Origin: Lacticaseibacillus parakribbianus
GTDB taxonomy: Bacteria; Bacillota; Bacilli; Lactobacillales; Lactobacillaceae
DNA: 64,000 nt
Direction of reading: 5' to 3'
Assembly (NCBI RefSeq): GCF_025490915.1
Contig: NZ_JANQBA010000008.1
Span: 1 to 64,000, forward strand
Of the stretch, positions 25,740-33,923 are shown piece after piece (the stretch's first letter is position 1; each line of letters opens with the position of its first letter). A model generated the notes under the pieces. It did not search any database. It had not been told where the DNA came from and worked only from the letters and a program-made list of their open reading frames with translations. Position numbers and translations under genes: made by a program.

Positions 25740-26726
25740 TTAATCGCTGCTGTCGCGCAGCAAAAGCTGGCTGCCCAAGGTGATGCGCTCCGGGGCGGTG
25801 GCCAGGCCGTCCAGCTGATCTTTGAGCAATCGGGCGGCGTTCATGCCCATCAGCTGGGTCGCCACCTGCACCGTGCTCAGGCTCGGGCTGATGTAGCGGC
25901 CAACGGCCAAGTCGTTGAAGCCGATGATGCTGACCTGCTCAGGCACCTGAATGTGGTGTTCCTGAAGCGCCTTGATGGCCCCGATTGCCATGGTGTCGCT
26001 GGCGACGAAAAAGGCGTGGGGCAAGGCGGCCCCGAGCTCTTCAATCACCGCGGTCATGGTCTGGTAGCCGCCTTCGATGGTGAAGGCACCGGGGTAAATC
26101 AGCGACTCGTCCAGCGTGGCCCGGCGGCGCATGGCCTGCTTGAAGGCGGCCAGTCGCGCGTCGCTCAGCGCCACGCCGTCGGTGGTTTGCTCGGTCCCAG
26201 CGATCATGCCGATGCGGTGGTGGCCAGCGGCCAGGAAGTGCTGGATGATTTTGTCCACCGGATCGCCGAAGCTGGTGGTGACGCAGCTGATCTCTTGGGC
26301 GAGGGTGTCTTGGTCGACGATGACCAGCGGCTTGGACTGAGCCTTGAAGTTGGCCAGCTGGGCCGGTGAGTATTTGCCGATGGCAATCAGCCCGGCCAGC
26401 GTGTCGCTGGGCAGCGCGTCCTTGGCGAACACATGGGCAATCTGGAATCCGTCGGCCTCCAGCTGGGTCTCAACGCCCCAGCGAATGGCGCGGTAGTACA
26501 GGTCGTTGGTTTCGGCGGCCTCGGAGTACCACTGCACCAGTCCGATGGTGCTGGCCGCGGGAACGGTCCGGCGCTGATGCTTCGTGTAGTTCAGCGCCTC
26601 GGCCGCGGCGAAAATGCGCCGGCGAGTATCCGGACTGACTGCCAGTGACGTGTCGGCATTCAGCACCCGCGACACGGTTGCGGCGCTGACATGGGCGGCC
26701 TTTGCGATATCTTTCAGGGTGGCGAT
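25740..26726 (-). CDS. galR: Galactose operon repressor GalR (LacI family), apparent ATC start
   Basis: A 328-residue LacI family regulator: N-terminal helix-turn-helix [20 protein letters not shown], then a periplasmic-binding-protein-like sugar domain. The frame has no ATG, GTG or TTG upstream of a GTG at 26675, and starting there would delete half of the DNA-binding domain. Reading from ATC at 26726 gives the standard start (M)ATLKDIAK, 7 bases after a strong AAAGGAGG. I therefore place the start at ATC, a rare initiation codon that should give low expression. It is first in the gal operon, with TTTAGTAAA repeats upstream. Confidence 0.85.
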   Translation of the reverse strand: MATLKDIAKAAHVSAATVSRVLNADTSLAVSPDTRRRIFAAAEALNYTKHQRRTVPAASTIGLVQWYSEAAETNDLYYRAIRWGVETQLEADGFQIAHVFAKDALPSDTLAGLIAIGKYSPAQLANFKAQSKPLVIVDQDTLAQEISCVTTSFGDPVDKIIQHFLAAGHHRIGMIAGTEQTTDGVALSDARLAAFKQAMRRRATLDESLIYPGAFTIEGGYQTMTAVIEELGAALPHAFFVASDTMAIGAIKALQEHHIQVPEQVSIIGFNDLAVGRYISPSLSTVQVATQLMGMNAARLLKDQLDGLATAPERITLGSQLLLRDSSD

Positions 26727-26781
26727 GGCGACCCCTCCTTTCCAAGCCAGGCGGCGGCAGACCGCCGCTCACCTTCGAGGA

Positions 26782-26907
26782 CAGTTTACTAAATTTCCGG
26801 GGAAAAGTGAAGGATAAATTTACTAAACTTTAGACGATTTGAGGTGGTATGGACGACCGGATTGCCGGCCTGATGAGGATGTTAGCCGGATTGAAAGTTT
26901 TACTAAA
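26782..26907 (-). promoter_or_regulatory. gal promoter region with three GalR-like operators
   Basis: The 9-base symmetric element TTTAGTAAA (minus strand) occurs at 26785-26793, 26819-26827 and 26899-26907. The nearest one overlaps a TAAACT box (26787-26782) that is the likely -10 of galR-galK-galE-galT, with TTCACT as a weak -35. Multiple spaced sites suggest looping or cooperative repression by GalR. Confidence 0.6.
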
Positions 26908-26916
26908 TTTTGGCCA

Positions 26917-26951
26917 ACAAAAAACCGCAACCGGTGATTGGCCGGTTGCGG
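26917..26951 (-). terminator. Terminator of the small membrane protein gene
   Basis: CCGCAACCGG (26925-26934) pairs with CCGGTTGCGG (26942-26951), followed on the minus strand by a run of T. Confidence 0.85.
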
Positions 26952-26958
26952 CGATTGT

Positions 26959-27255
26959 TTAGCGAAACAGCAGCGTGGTGTTTTGCCCGGTCACGTTCAG
27001 CACGTAGGCGAACAGCAAGACGGCGTTGACCAGCAGCGACAGAATGATGATGGCGTAGCGGAAGGTGAAGTTATGCGCCCAGGTGCTGAAGTTGAACCAC
27101 CCGAGCCGCTTACCCTTGTAGCTGAACGTCATCACCAAAAGTACCAGCGTCAAGACGCCTTGAAACACGGTGCCGGCCAGGTGCATGCCGGCGGTGGCCT
27201 GCACGTGGTAGCCGGCCGCGGCCAGCCCGTCGATCAGGATTGCAATCAGAGTCAT
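26959..27255 (-). CDS. Small membrane protein of unknown function
   Basis: A 98-residue protein with three hydrophobic segments (about 1-20, 26-45 and 65-90) joined by a short basic/aromatic loop (SYKGKRLGWFNFSTWAHN). No enzymatic motif is visible and I do not recognise the family. GAGGAGGTCCGAG precedes ATG, so expression is likely. It has its own terminator and lies between the gal regulatory region and a YolD-like gene. Confidence 0.7.
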   Translation of the reverse strand: MTLIAILIDGLAAAGYHVQATAGMHLAGTVFQGVLTLVLLVMTFSYKGKRLGWFNFSTWAHNFTFRYAIIILSLLVNAVLLFAYVLNVTGQNTTLLFR

Positions 27256-27291
27256 CTCGGACCTCCTCGTAGGGTTTAGGCGTAGTGTACA

Positions 27292-27681
27292 CTAATTGAC
27301 GGCAAAACCCAACCGCGTCACGTGACGCAGCTCGGCGATCATCACGTGGTGGCCCCCAATCCACACGCCGTCGTCGGCCGTGTAGCCGCGAACCTTGCCG
27401 CTGAACGGCGCCTGCACGGCGTGATCGGCATCGACGGCCTCTAGCTGGCAGGTGACGGACTCGCCGGTTGCCATGGCCTGAGCCAGCGCCTCCCGCACGG
27501 TGGCCTGATCCTGCAGCGGCAAGGACTGTGGCCGGTTGGCGGCCGCGGCCTGGGCCTTATTCAAGGCCGCCGTGTGATCCGACAGGTAAAAACCCTGCCA
27601 CTTGAGCATGCCGCGGTCGCGGTAATCATGGGCGAAAAACCGGGCGATTGCCCGGGCGTCCTGCTGATGGCTTTGGGTCAT
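27292..27681 (-). CDS. YolD-like protein, SOS-controlled
   Basis: A 129-residue protein whose N-terminal part (YRDRGMLKWQGFYLSDHTAALNK, near 20-42) matches the YolD-like family, often encoded beside Y-family polymerases (UmuC/UvrX). No such polymerase gene is adjacent here. A perfect LexA box overlaps the promoter region, which supports a role in the DNA damage response. Function of the family is not established. Start: ATG at 27681 after GGGAGGGAGGACG. Confidence 0.72.
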   Translation of the reverse strand: MTQSHQQDARAIARFFAHDYRDRGMLKWQGFYLSDHTAALNKAQAAAANRPQSLPLQDQATVREALAQAMATGESVTCQLEAVDADHAVQAPFSGKVRGYTADDGVWIGGHHVMIAELRHVTRLGFAVN

Positions 27682-27706
27682 CGTCCTCCCTCCCTTCGCT
27701 GCCTCA

Positions 27707-27726
27707 ATTATACAAACATACGTTCG
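27707..27726 (-). promoter_or_regulatory. LexA (SOS) box and -10 of the YolD-like gene
   Basis: Minus strand CGAACGTATGTTTG (27726-27713) fits the Gram-positive LexA consensus CGAACRNRYGTTYG at every position. TATAAT (27712-27707) follows immediately, so LexA would block the promoter. Confidence 0.85.
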
Positions 27727-27872
27727 TATTTGCGACGGAGAAATGACTTTGTAACAAATCGGCGTTTAAACGGCCGCAATCTACCGGCCATTCGTTAAGA
27801 ATGTGACAAGAAGATTACAAAAACGTGTCGCCGTGCTATACTGGCTGTAACAAAGGCAAAGGAGTGATCGTG

Positions 27873-28451
27873 ATGAAAAAGTGGTTAATGATCGGGTTGG
27901 TGACGCTGGGCGTTGGCACCTGGGTTTTGGGTCAGGCGCAGACCCAAACCGATACCGCTGCGGCCGGTGTCGCGGTCACCAGCAAGGCGGCTAAGACCGG
28001 CAAGCAGGCGCCGGCAGCCAAGAAGTCTCGGGCAACCAAGCAGGCTGCGGCAGCCAAGAAGACCGCCGCGGCTAAGCAGACTAAGGCAGCCAAGAAGACA
28101 GTGGCGACCGCGCGAACTAAGGCAGCCAAGAAGACCGCCGCGACTGAGCAGACTAAGGCGACCGAGCAGACCGTGGCGACCAAGTCCCGCCAGGCCACCG
28201 GGCTTGCGGCTTACTACGGCAAGTGGCGCAGCACCAGCGTGACCATCACGCTGACGGCCAAGCGGCTGACGGTGGCGCAGCCGGGCGTGGCGCCCATCAC
28301 CACCGGCTACCGGGCGGTTAAGCAGGCCAACGGCTACGTGTTCATTCCGGCCAAGGCGGCCGATCCTTTGTTTTTGACCCTGAAGGCCGGCCAACTGGCC
28401 TGGCAAACCGGGGCGTCCGCACCGCTGACCCTGACGCGCGTCGCGCGATAA
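27873..28451 (+). CDS. Secreted Lys/Ala-rich repeat protein
   Basis: A 192-residue protein. Residues 1-22 form a signal peptide (MKKWLMIGLVTLGVGTWVLG). Residues about 45-110 are degenerate repeats of the type AKKTAAAKQTKAAKKT, resembling histone H1-like tails; the repeat loses Lys and gains Glu toward its end. A compact C-terminal domain of about 80 residues (GLAAYYGKWRSTSVTITL onward) has no family I recognise. The basic tract could bind teichoic acid or nucleic acid outside the cell. Promoter: TTACAA, 16 bp, TATACT (27837-27842). ATG follows AAAGGAGTGATCGTG. Confidence 0.75.
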   Translation: MKKWLMIGLVTLGVGTWVLGQAQTQTDTAAAGVAVTSKAAKTGKQAPAAKKSRATKQAAAAKKTAAAKQTKAAKKTVATARTKAAKKTAATEQTKATEQTVATKSRQATGLAAYYGKWRSTSVTITLTAKRLTVAQPGVAPITTGYRAVKQANGYVFIPAKAADPLFLTLKAGQLAWQTGASAPLTLTRVAR

Positions 28452-28460
28452 CTCGATACC

Positions 28461-28508
28461 CCAAAACGGTGGCGACTCCCAATTACAGGGGGTCGCCACC
28501 GTTTGGCG
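28461..28508. terminator. Bidirectional terminator hairpin
   Basis: AACGGTGGCGAC pairs with GTCGCCACCGTT with flanking A/T tracts, between convergent genes. Confidence 0.8.
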
Positions 28509-28513
28509 TTGGG

Positions 28514-29293
28514 TCAGGGATTTGGCGCCAGCAGGTGCCGGGCGAAAAAGGCCAGCGTGGCTGGCAGCGCCTGATCGGTGTAGTGTCGGGCATGGGCGGT
28601 GCCGGGGACCACTTGCAAGGCGACGGCGTGGCCGGCCGCCTGGGCCCGGGCGACGAAGCGCTTGGGGCCGGCGAGCGGCACCAGCTCGGCGGCCGAGTTG
28701 AACAGCAGCGCGGGGCCCAAGGCCGAGTCGGTGCCGGCTTGCGGCGTGAGGGCGGCCAGCCGCGGCGGGGTGACGGTGCCGAGGTAAGTCGTCACCACGT
28801 ACTTGTAAAAGGCCGCGTGAATCGCCGACGGGTCGTGCAAGCCAAGCGCTGTGGCTGCATCCGGGCTGGGCTGAACGGCGCGGTGGTGGGCCAACCAGTC
28901 GGCAAAGTCGACCAGCGCCGACCAGGCGACGACGGGCTGGCCGCTGACCTGGCTTTGCAAAAGCGCCATGGTGCCACCGGCGCTGGCCCCCAGCAGCCCG
29001 ACGCGGGAGCGGTCAAAGGCCCAGGGGCTGGCCGCAAGCCACGCCAAGAAGGCGCCGAGGTCTTCCTGGGCGGTGGGGAACAAGGCGGCCGGCGCGAGGC
29101 GGTAATTGGGGATGGCGACCAGGTAACCGGCCGCGGCCAGCGTCTGCCCCAGCGCCACCTCGCGGCTTTTGTCGCCGCGAAACCAGCCACCGCCGTGAAC
29201 AAAAACGATGGCCGCCTGGTTGGGATGAACCGGCAGGTAGAAATCCGCGCGTTGAAGCGGACCTTGGCCGTAAGGAATTTCAGTCTGTTGCAT
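28514..29293 (-). CDS. Alpha/beta hydrolase (HSL-type esterase)
   Basis: A 259-residue serine hydrolase. The oxyanion-hole motif HGGGW lies near residue 41, the nucleophile elbow GASAGG near 107, and the likely catalytic His in PGTAHARHY near the C-terminus. This is the hormone-sensitive lipase/acetyl esterase pattern. No signal peptide. The ATG at 29293 follows GGAGGTACCCAC. Substrate is probably a short-chain acyl ester. Single gene, divergent from a padR-type gene. Confidence 0.86.
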   Translation of the reverse strand: MQQTEIPYGQGPLQRADFYLPVHPNQAAIVFVHGGGWFRGDKSREVALGQTLAAAGYLVAIPNYRLAPAALFPTAQEDLGAFLAWLAASPWAFDRSRVGLLGASAGGTMALLQSQVSGQPVVAWSALVDFADWLAHHRAVQPSPDAATALGLHDPSAIHAAFYKYVVTTYLGTVTPPRLAALTPQAGTDSALGPALLFNSAAELVPLAGPKRFVARAQAAGHAVALQVVPGTAHARHYTDQALPATLAFFARHLLAPNP

Positions 29294-29352
29294 GTGGGTA
29301 CCTCCAGTCTCACGCTCACCATAGCCCATGGGCTGCCCAGCGTCAAACCGCC

Positions 29353-29381
29353 TTGATAAGCCGACTACTAAGTAATATAAT
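29353..29381 (+). promoter_or_regulatory. Promoter of the padR-DUF1048 operon
   Basis: TTGATA (29353-29358), 17-bp spacer, TATAAT (29376-29381). The AT-rich symmetric spacer could hold a PadR operator. Confidence 0.65.
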
Positions 29382-29418
29382 GTACCAGGAATCACAACGG
29401 AAGAAAGCAGGCGATGAG

Positions 29419-29739
29419 ATGAACGGCTCGACCGAGCTGCTCAAGGGGGCCCTTGACGGCATCATTTTGGAACGCATCAGCCGCGGCGAGACATACGGCT
29501 ACGAGATCACGCAGTACCTGGTCGACCACGGCCTCGACGACATTGTCGAAGGCACGGTGTACACGGTGCTGCTGCGGCTGGAGAAAAAAGGCCTGCTGAG
29601 CGTGACGCGGCGCCAGTCTGCCAGGGGGCCGATGCGCAAGTTTTACGCCCTCAACGACGCGGGGCGGCAGTACCTGGCCGATTTTTGGCAGCGGTGGGAC
29701 CACCTGGCCGCCACCGTCAGCCAGCTGAGGGGGCAGTGA
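29419..29739 (+). CDS. PadR family transcriptional regulator
   Basis: A 106-residue regulator made of a winged helix only (PadR-s1 type): LKGALDGIILERISRGETYGYEITQYL, then the wing KGLLSVTRRQSARGPMRKFYALNDAGRQYL. Such regulators usually repress their own operon and a resistance or transport gene. The two downstream genes encode DUF1048 proteins; no transporter follows. The ATG at 29419 has only a weak site (GCAGGCGATGAG). Confidence 0.88.
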   Translation: MNGSTELLKGALDGIILERISRGETYGYEITQYLVDHGLDDIVEGTVYTVLLRLEKKGLLSVTRRQSARGPMRKFYALNDAGRQYLADFWQRWDHLAATVSQLRGQ

Positions 29740-29740
29740 G

Positions 29741-30097
29741 ATGAATTTTTGGGACCGCATCACCGGCAACGACATGACCCGGCAGATGGCAGCCTTTGCC
29801 GCCCGGGTCGCCTTGCTGCCGTCGGATTACCAGGCGGCCTGGCAGATTATCAATCAGACGGTGATGGCGCGAGCCGACTTCACCGGCCGCAACCTGATGC
29901 CGATTCTGGCCGGCATTGTGGACATGATGGAAGAGGCCGCAGCAGATGGCCTCAGCGTCCAAGAGGCGCTGGGGCCGGACATCGCCGATTTTGCCGATTC
30001 GGTCGGGGCCGCAAGCGGCGCGACCAACGTGCAGGACCGCTGGCGCCGCCAACTCAACGCCGCGGTGTACAAGAAGCTGGGGAGGCGACAGCCATGA
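29741..30097 (+). CDS. DUF1048 family protein (1)
   Basis: A 118-residue mostly helical protein of the DUF1048 family, which commonly sits next to PadR regulators in lactobacilli and streptococci. Conserved features are the LPSDYQAAWQIINQ segment and a C-terminal VYKKL. The function is unknown. It starts one base after the PadR stop, so it is co-translated. Confidence 0.78.
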   Translation: MNFWDRITGNDMTRQMAAFAARVALLPSDYQAAWQIINQTVMARADFTGRNLMPILAGIVDMMEEAAADGLSVQEALGPDIADFADSVGAASGATNVQDRWRRQLNAAVYKKLGRRQP

Positions 30098-30384
30098 GTG
30101 TCTGGCAGGAGAAAAAAGCGTGGCGCGACCACGTGGCGGCGGTATCCGCGCTGCCGCACGATTACGAAGTCGTCTACCGCGAGCTGCAAAAGTACTTGTT
30201 CAAGGTCGGCCCGATCGCCTGGAACGCCCAGGTTTCGCTGCTCGACGACATCCTGGCGCTGTTTGAAGACGGTGCGGCGGCCAAACAGGATGTGCTGGCG
30301 GTGACCGGCCCGGATGTCGCGGCCTTTGCCGACCGCCTGATTGAAGCAAGCGAGGCGGCCACCTTCGCCAAGTACTACCGCTGA
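30094..30384 (+). CDS. DUF1048 family protein (2)
   Basis: A 96-residue relative of the preceding protein, with the matching LPHDYEVVYRELQKYLF segment and a shorter C-terminus. Its ATG overlaps the previous stop (ATGA) after GGGGAGGCGACAGCC. The two copies probably act together, perhaps as a heteromer with or against the PadR regulator; this is a guess from context. Confidence 0.75.
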   Translation: MSVWQEKKAWRDHVAAVSALPHDYEVVYRELQKYLFKVGPIAWNAQVSLLDDILALFEDGAAAKQDVLAVTGPDVAAFADRLIEASEAATFAKYYR

Positions 30385-30400
30385 CGACCCAATCACACAA

Positions 30401-30486
30401 ACAGGCTTGCCCCCAGGCGGCCCGATTGACAACAGCAGCATTGGCTGTTGTCAATCGGGCCGGCCTGTCCGGCAAGCCTGTTTTGG
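30401..30486. terminator. Long two-part terminator hairpin
   Basis: An outer stem CAGGCTTGCC/GGCAAGCCTG and an inner 18-bp stem GGCCCGATTGACAACAGC/GCTGTTGTCAATCGGGCC lie between convergent operons. Confidence 0.75.
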
Positions 30487-30493
30487 CGTTGGG

Positions 30494-32953
30494 TTACAGC
30501 GTGACGACAACTGTGCTGCGAATCGATTGGCGACCCAGGTCGAGGAGCAGGCCGCTTGCGCTTCGGTGCAGTACGTCGTTCGGCCGTGGTCCGACCTGCG
30601 GCGCGACGGCGACGGGTCGGCCGTCGACGGTTACCGTTGCGGTGGTGGCCCCGGCGATGAACAAGGTCAAGGCGACTTGCTCCTGCTGGCCGGCGAAGCG
30701 GCCGGTGGTGGGGTGAATGACCAGCCGGTGCTCGGTGCCGGCCAGAAGCGTCCGGGCCTGCTCACCGGCCGCGTCGGCGGTGCTTTGGCCGTCGTCTTCC
30801 ACCAGGGTGAAGCGGCCAACACCCGGGGTCCAGTCGATGATCCGGTCCGCACGCCGCTGAGCCGGTGTGAGGTGCGGCGGCGTCAGCGGCAAAATCGCGC
30901 CTTCCCGCACGAACAGCGGCAGCCGGCTCAGCGGCGTGGCCAGATCGTGCAGGGTGCGACCGCCGGTGAGGGTCGCACCGGTCCAAAAGTCGTACCAGGT
31001 GCCGGCCGGCAGGTACAGGTGGTCGCGCAGGCTACCGCCAGCGGTGCGGCCATAGGCGTTGACAATCGGGGCGACCAGCAAGTCGTCGCCGACCAGAAAC
31101 TGGTCCTCAAGCGCGGCGCTTTGCGTGTAGGCGGTCGCCTCGGCCCAAAAGGTCGGGCGCAAAACCGGCGCCCCGGTTTGCTGCGCCGCGGCGGCCAGGC
31201 TGTAGAGGTAAGGCACCAGCTGCGTGTGGTACAGCAAAAAGGCGCGGTTGATCGCAAGGTAGGGGTCGCCCAGCTGCATGCCCATCAGCTTAGGCTGATC
31301 ACCCCAACCGTCCATGGCAAAAAAGTGCGGCGTGAAGGCCTTCCACTGCAGGTCGCGGGTCTGAATCACCGGATTGCTGCCGGCGTAGATGCCGTCGACG
31401 TCGCTTGCGACGTTGGCAAGCCCCGACAGGCCGGCTGAGAGGTACGAGCCGATGTGAGCGGCGAGGTTGACCCAGTCCGATCCCGCCTGATCGCCGGTCC
31501 AGGTGATGGCGGTGCGTTGCGAGCCGGCCCAGCCGTCGAGCGTGACGATGGCCGGCCGGAGCTTGCGCTTGGTGAACTCGGCCGCGGCCTTGGCGCCGGC
31601 GTTGAGGCCGAAAGTGTAGCCCTCACCGACCCAGGCGACGTCGGTTTTGATCGCCCGGACCCCGGCGCCCAGCTCACGGGCGAAATCACGCTCGCCTTTT
31701 TGCGGGGCGGCCGGGTCCTTGGGCGTCAAGGTCGCCTGGGTCCACAGGCCGGTGGTCACACCGTGGCCTGCGGCGTAATCGCGAAACGCCGCGAGGTTTT
31801 CGAGGTCGCCTGCCAGGCTCTCGGTTTGGCCGTAGCCGGCGCCGTAGCCGTCGTTGGGGATGAACCAGCCCAGCGGCAGGCCGTTGTCGCGGTAGCGGTC
31901 CAGCACCGCTCGGGCGGAGAACTGGCGGTTGTGCTCGCCGTTGAGCGATTCGCGAAAGGCGCGGCGCGGCATTCTGTCAGCGTCGGGTTCGGTGAAGGTG
32001 ACGTGGCCGCTACCCGGTACGTTGGGGACCAGGGTCACGCCGGCGACGGTGATGGTGCCGGCGCGAAAGCCGGTGTTGAAGGTCTCCTTGCGAATCGGCT
32101 GGTACTCCTTGTACCACCGCCCGTCGGCGAAGCGAATCGCCCCGGCGGAGTCTTTTGTAACCGGCACCCAGTAGTCGCGGTTGTAGGCGTTGAAGTGGGC
32201 CGGGTAGAAGGTGAAGGCCGGCGGCAGCGCTGGGTCGCCGGTCAGTTCGTGGTAGCCGTGAATCAGGCCGGCGGGGGTCTGCGCCAGGATTAGGTAGGCG
32301 TCAAAAATTGGGTCCGAATGGGTCAGGTAGGCGCCGGCTCGCGGATCGGCGAAGTCGTACTCGCCCGGCGTGAACGAGTTGACCAACAGCCCGTAGCCCG
32401 TGGTCGCCCAGTAAAAGGGCACCGGTGTGGTCACGCCGCCTTTGGTCCAGCGGTTCTCGTTTTTGATCTGAATCAGCTGGCCGTTCAGGTTGACGCGGCC
32501 GTTTTGCATGCCGCCGCCGAAGTAGTTGGCCGAAGGCGCCGTGCGAATGCGCGCGGTCCAGGCCGTCTCGCTCAGCTGCGGCAAAAACAGGGTGCAGACG
32601 ACGTCTTCGCCGCGCTGCACGGTCAGATGGCCGTCGCTTGGCATCAGGCGGTAGTCGCCCAGCGTCACGCCGCCGTCGACCAGCGTCAGCGGCGTGGTGG
32701 CCGTGGCCGTCACGATGGGGGCTTGGAAGCGCTGGCCGGAGCCACCGGTAGCGATGGTTTCGTCGGCGTGTTTGGTCACCTCCGGCGCGACGGGGATGCT
32801 TGGGTGAACCGGCCAGGTCGATTCGGCGGTGACGGTCAGGCGAACCAGGTGGTCGTTGACCGCGGTCAGGCGAGCATGCCAGCCGTGGTAATCGAAGTAC
32901 AGGGCCCCGGCCGTTAGCGTGAGGGGTCCCAAGGCGTTGGGATCTTCAATCAT
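30494..32953 (-). CDS. Glycoside hydrolase family 31 (alpha-glucosidase-like)
   Basis: An 819-residue intracellular GH31 enzyme. Nucleophile D438 lies in IKTDVAWVGEGYTF and the acid/base D488 in TWTGDQAG. SDVDGIYAGSNP and the RDLQWKAFTPHFFAMDGWG segment are the expected barrel elements. The N-terminal beta-sandwich holds a galactose-mutarotase-like fold (about 1-250). The ATG at 32953 (MIEDPNALGPLTL) follows GGAGGCAACACT; the longer frame upstream lacks a site. Likely substrates are isomaltose-, maltose- or xyloglucan-derived alpha-glycosides; which one is not clear. Confidence 0.85.
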   Translation of the reverse strand: MIEDPNALGPLTLTAGALYFDYHGWHARLTAVNDHLVRLTVTAESTWPVHPSIPVAPEVTKHADETIATGGSGQRFQAPIVTATATTPLTLVDGGVTLGDYRLMPSDGHLTVQRGEDVVCTLFLPQLSETAWTARIRTAPSANYFGGGMQNGRVNLNGQLIQIKNENRWTKGGVTTPVPFYWATTGYGLLVNSFTPGEYDFADPRAGAYLTHSDPIFDAYLILAQTPAGLIHGYHELTGDPALPPAFTFYPAHFNAYNRDYWVPVTKDSAGAIRFADGRWYKEYQPIRKETFNTGFRAGTITVAGVTLVPNVPGSGHVTFTEPDADRMPRRAFRESLNGEHNRQFSARAVLDRYRDNGLPLGWFIPNDGYGAGYGQTESLAGDLENLAAFRDYAAGHGVTTGLWTQATLTPKDPAAPQKGERDFARELGAGVRAIKTDVAWVGEGYTFGLNAGAKAAAEFTKRKLRPAIVTLDGWAGSQRTAITWTGDQAGSDWVNLAAHIGSYLSAGLSGLANVASDVDGIYAGSNPVIQTRDLQWKAFTPHFFAMDGWGDQPKLMGMQLGDPYLAINRAFLLYHTQLVPYLYSLAAAAQQTGAPVLRPTFWAEATAYTQSAALEDQFLVGDDLLVAPIVNAYGRTAGGSLRDHLYLPAGTWYDFWTGATLTGGRTLHDLATPLSRLPLFVREGAILPLTPPHLTPAQRRADRIIDWTPGVGRFTLVEDDGQSTADAAGEQARTLLAGTEHRLVIHPTTGRFAGQQEQVALTLFIAGATTATVTVDGRPVAVAPQVGPRPNDVLHRSASGLLLDLGRQSIRSTVVVTL

Positions 32954-33074
32954 AGTGTTGCCTCCTGCGTTTTCCCTACTATAACGCAGCCGCCGGGTTT
33001 TTGCTCGCGAGACGGCGCAAAAGGCCGGCAAAGCCGCGGGGTTTTGGGTATAATCGAGTCAGCGGAGGTGAAGC

Positions 33075-33923
33075 ATGAACTATCAATTCGAATTCACGGC
33101 ACCAAGAGAAACAACCGTCAAGCGCCTGCTGGCGGCCAACGGGGTTAGCTGGCGCCTCTACAAGCGCCTGGCCGACGCCCACACCATCTGGCTGGGGCGG
33201 CGCCAGACCAGCGTCAACGAGCGCGTGGCCAAGGCCGCCAAGGTTCGCTTCGAGCTGCCACCGAGTGACGGCGTCGCAGCGACCCCAGGTCCGCTCACCG
33301 TGGTGCTCGAGCTTGACAACTGGCTGGTGGTCAACAAGCCGGCCGGCCTTAACAGCGTGCCAGGCCCCAGCCACCCGACCGAAAGCCTGCTGAATTACGT
33401 CGCCGCCTACCTGGCGAGTGAGGGCATCGACGGGCCCCAGCCGGCCATCATGACGCGGCTGGATCGCGACACCACGGGGCTGGTGCTGGTGGCCAAGCAC
33501 GTGTTCGCGCAAAGCCTTTTGGACGAGGCGACGGTGACCAAGCGCTACAAGGCGGTGGTGGTCGGCACCCCAGAACCGGCGACCGGCGTGATCGACCTGC
33601 CGCTGGGCAAGGCCGAAGACGGCATTCACCGCGTGGTGACGCCGGCCGGCCAGGCGGCGGTCACCGATTACCGGGTGCTAACGCCGGGGCCGCAGAGCCT
33701 GGTCGCCTTGACGCTTCACACCGGCCGCACCCATCAGATTCGCGCTCATTTGGCCGCGATTGACCACCCGGTGGTCGGTGATCCGCTGTACGGCCAGGCT
33801 GCTGCCGCCTGGCCGCACCAGCTGCTGCAGGCCAGCGACCTGACCTTCACCGACCCGTTCACGGCCGAACGTCACGACCTGAGCCTGCCGCTGCCGGCGG
33901 ATTGGCCCGAGGGGCTTTCATGA
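33075..33923 (+). CDS. RluA/RluD-type pseudouridine synthase
   Basis: A 282-residue RNA-modifying enzyme converting uridine to pseudouridine in rRNA or tRNA. The catalytic D130 lies in TRLDRDTTGLVLVAK. LVVNKPAGLNSVPG and LHTGRTHQIRAHLA are the other family motifs. The N-terminal 60 residues form a short S4-like region. AGCGGAGGTGAAGC precedes ATG. The stop overlaps the next gene (ATGA). Exact target site unknown. Confidence 0.9.
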   Translation: MNYQFEFTAPRETTVKRLLAANGVSWRLYKRLADAHTIWLGRRQTSVNERVAKAAKVRFELPPSDGVAATPGPLTVVLELDNWLVVNKPAGLNSVPGPSHPTESLLNYVAAYLASEGIDGPQPAIMTRLDRDTTGLVLVAKHVFAQSLLDEATVTKRYKAVVVGTPEPATGVIDLPLGKAEDGIHRVVTPAGQAAVTDYRVLTPGPQSLVALTLHTGRTHQIRAHLAAIDHPVVGDPLYGQAAAAWPHQLLQASDLTFTDPFTAERHDLSLPLPADWPEGLS

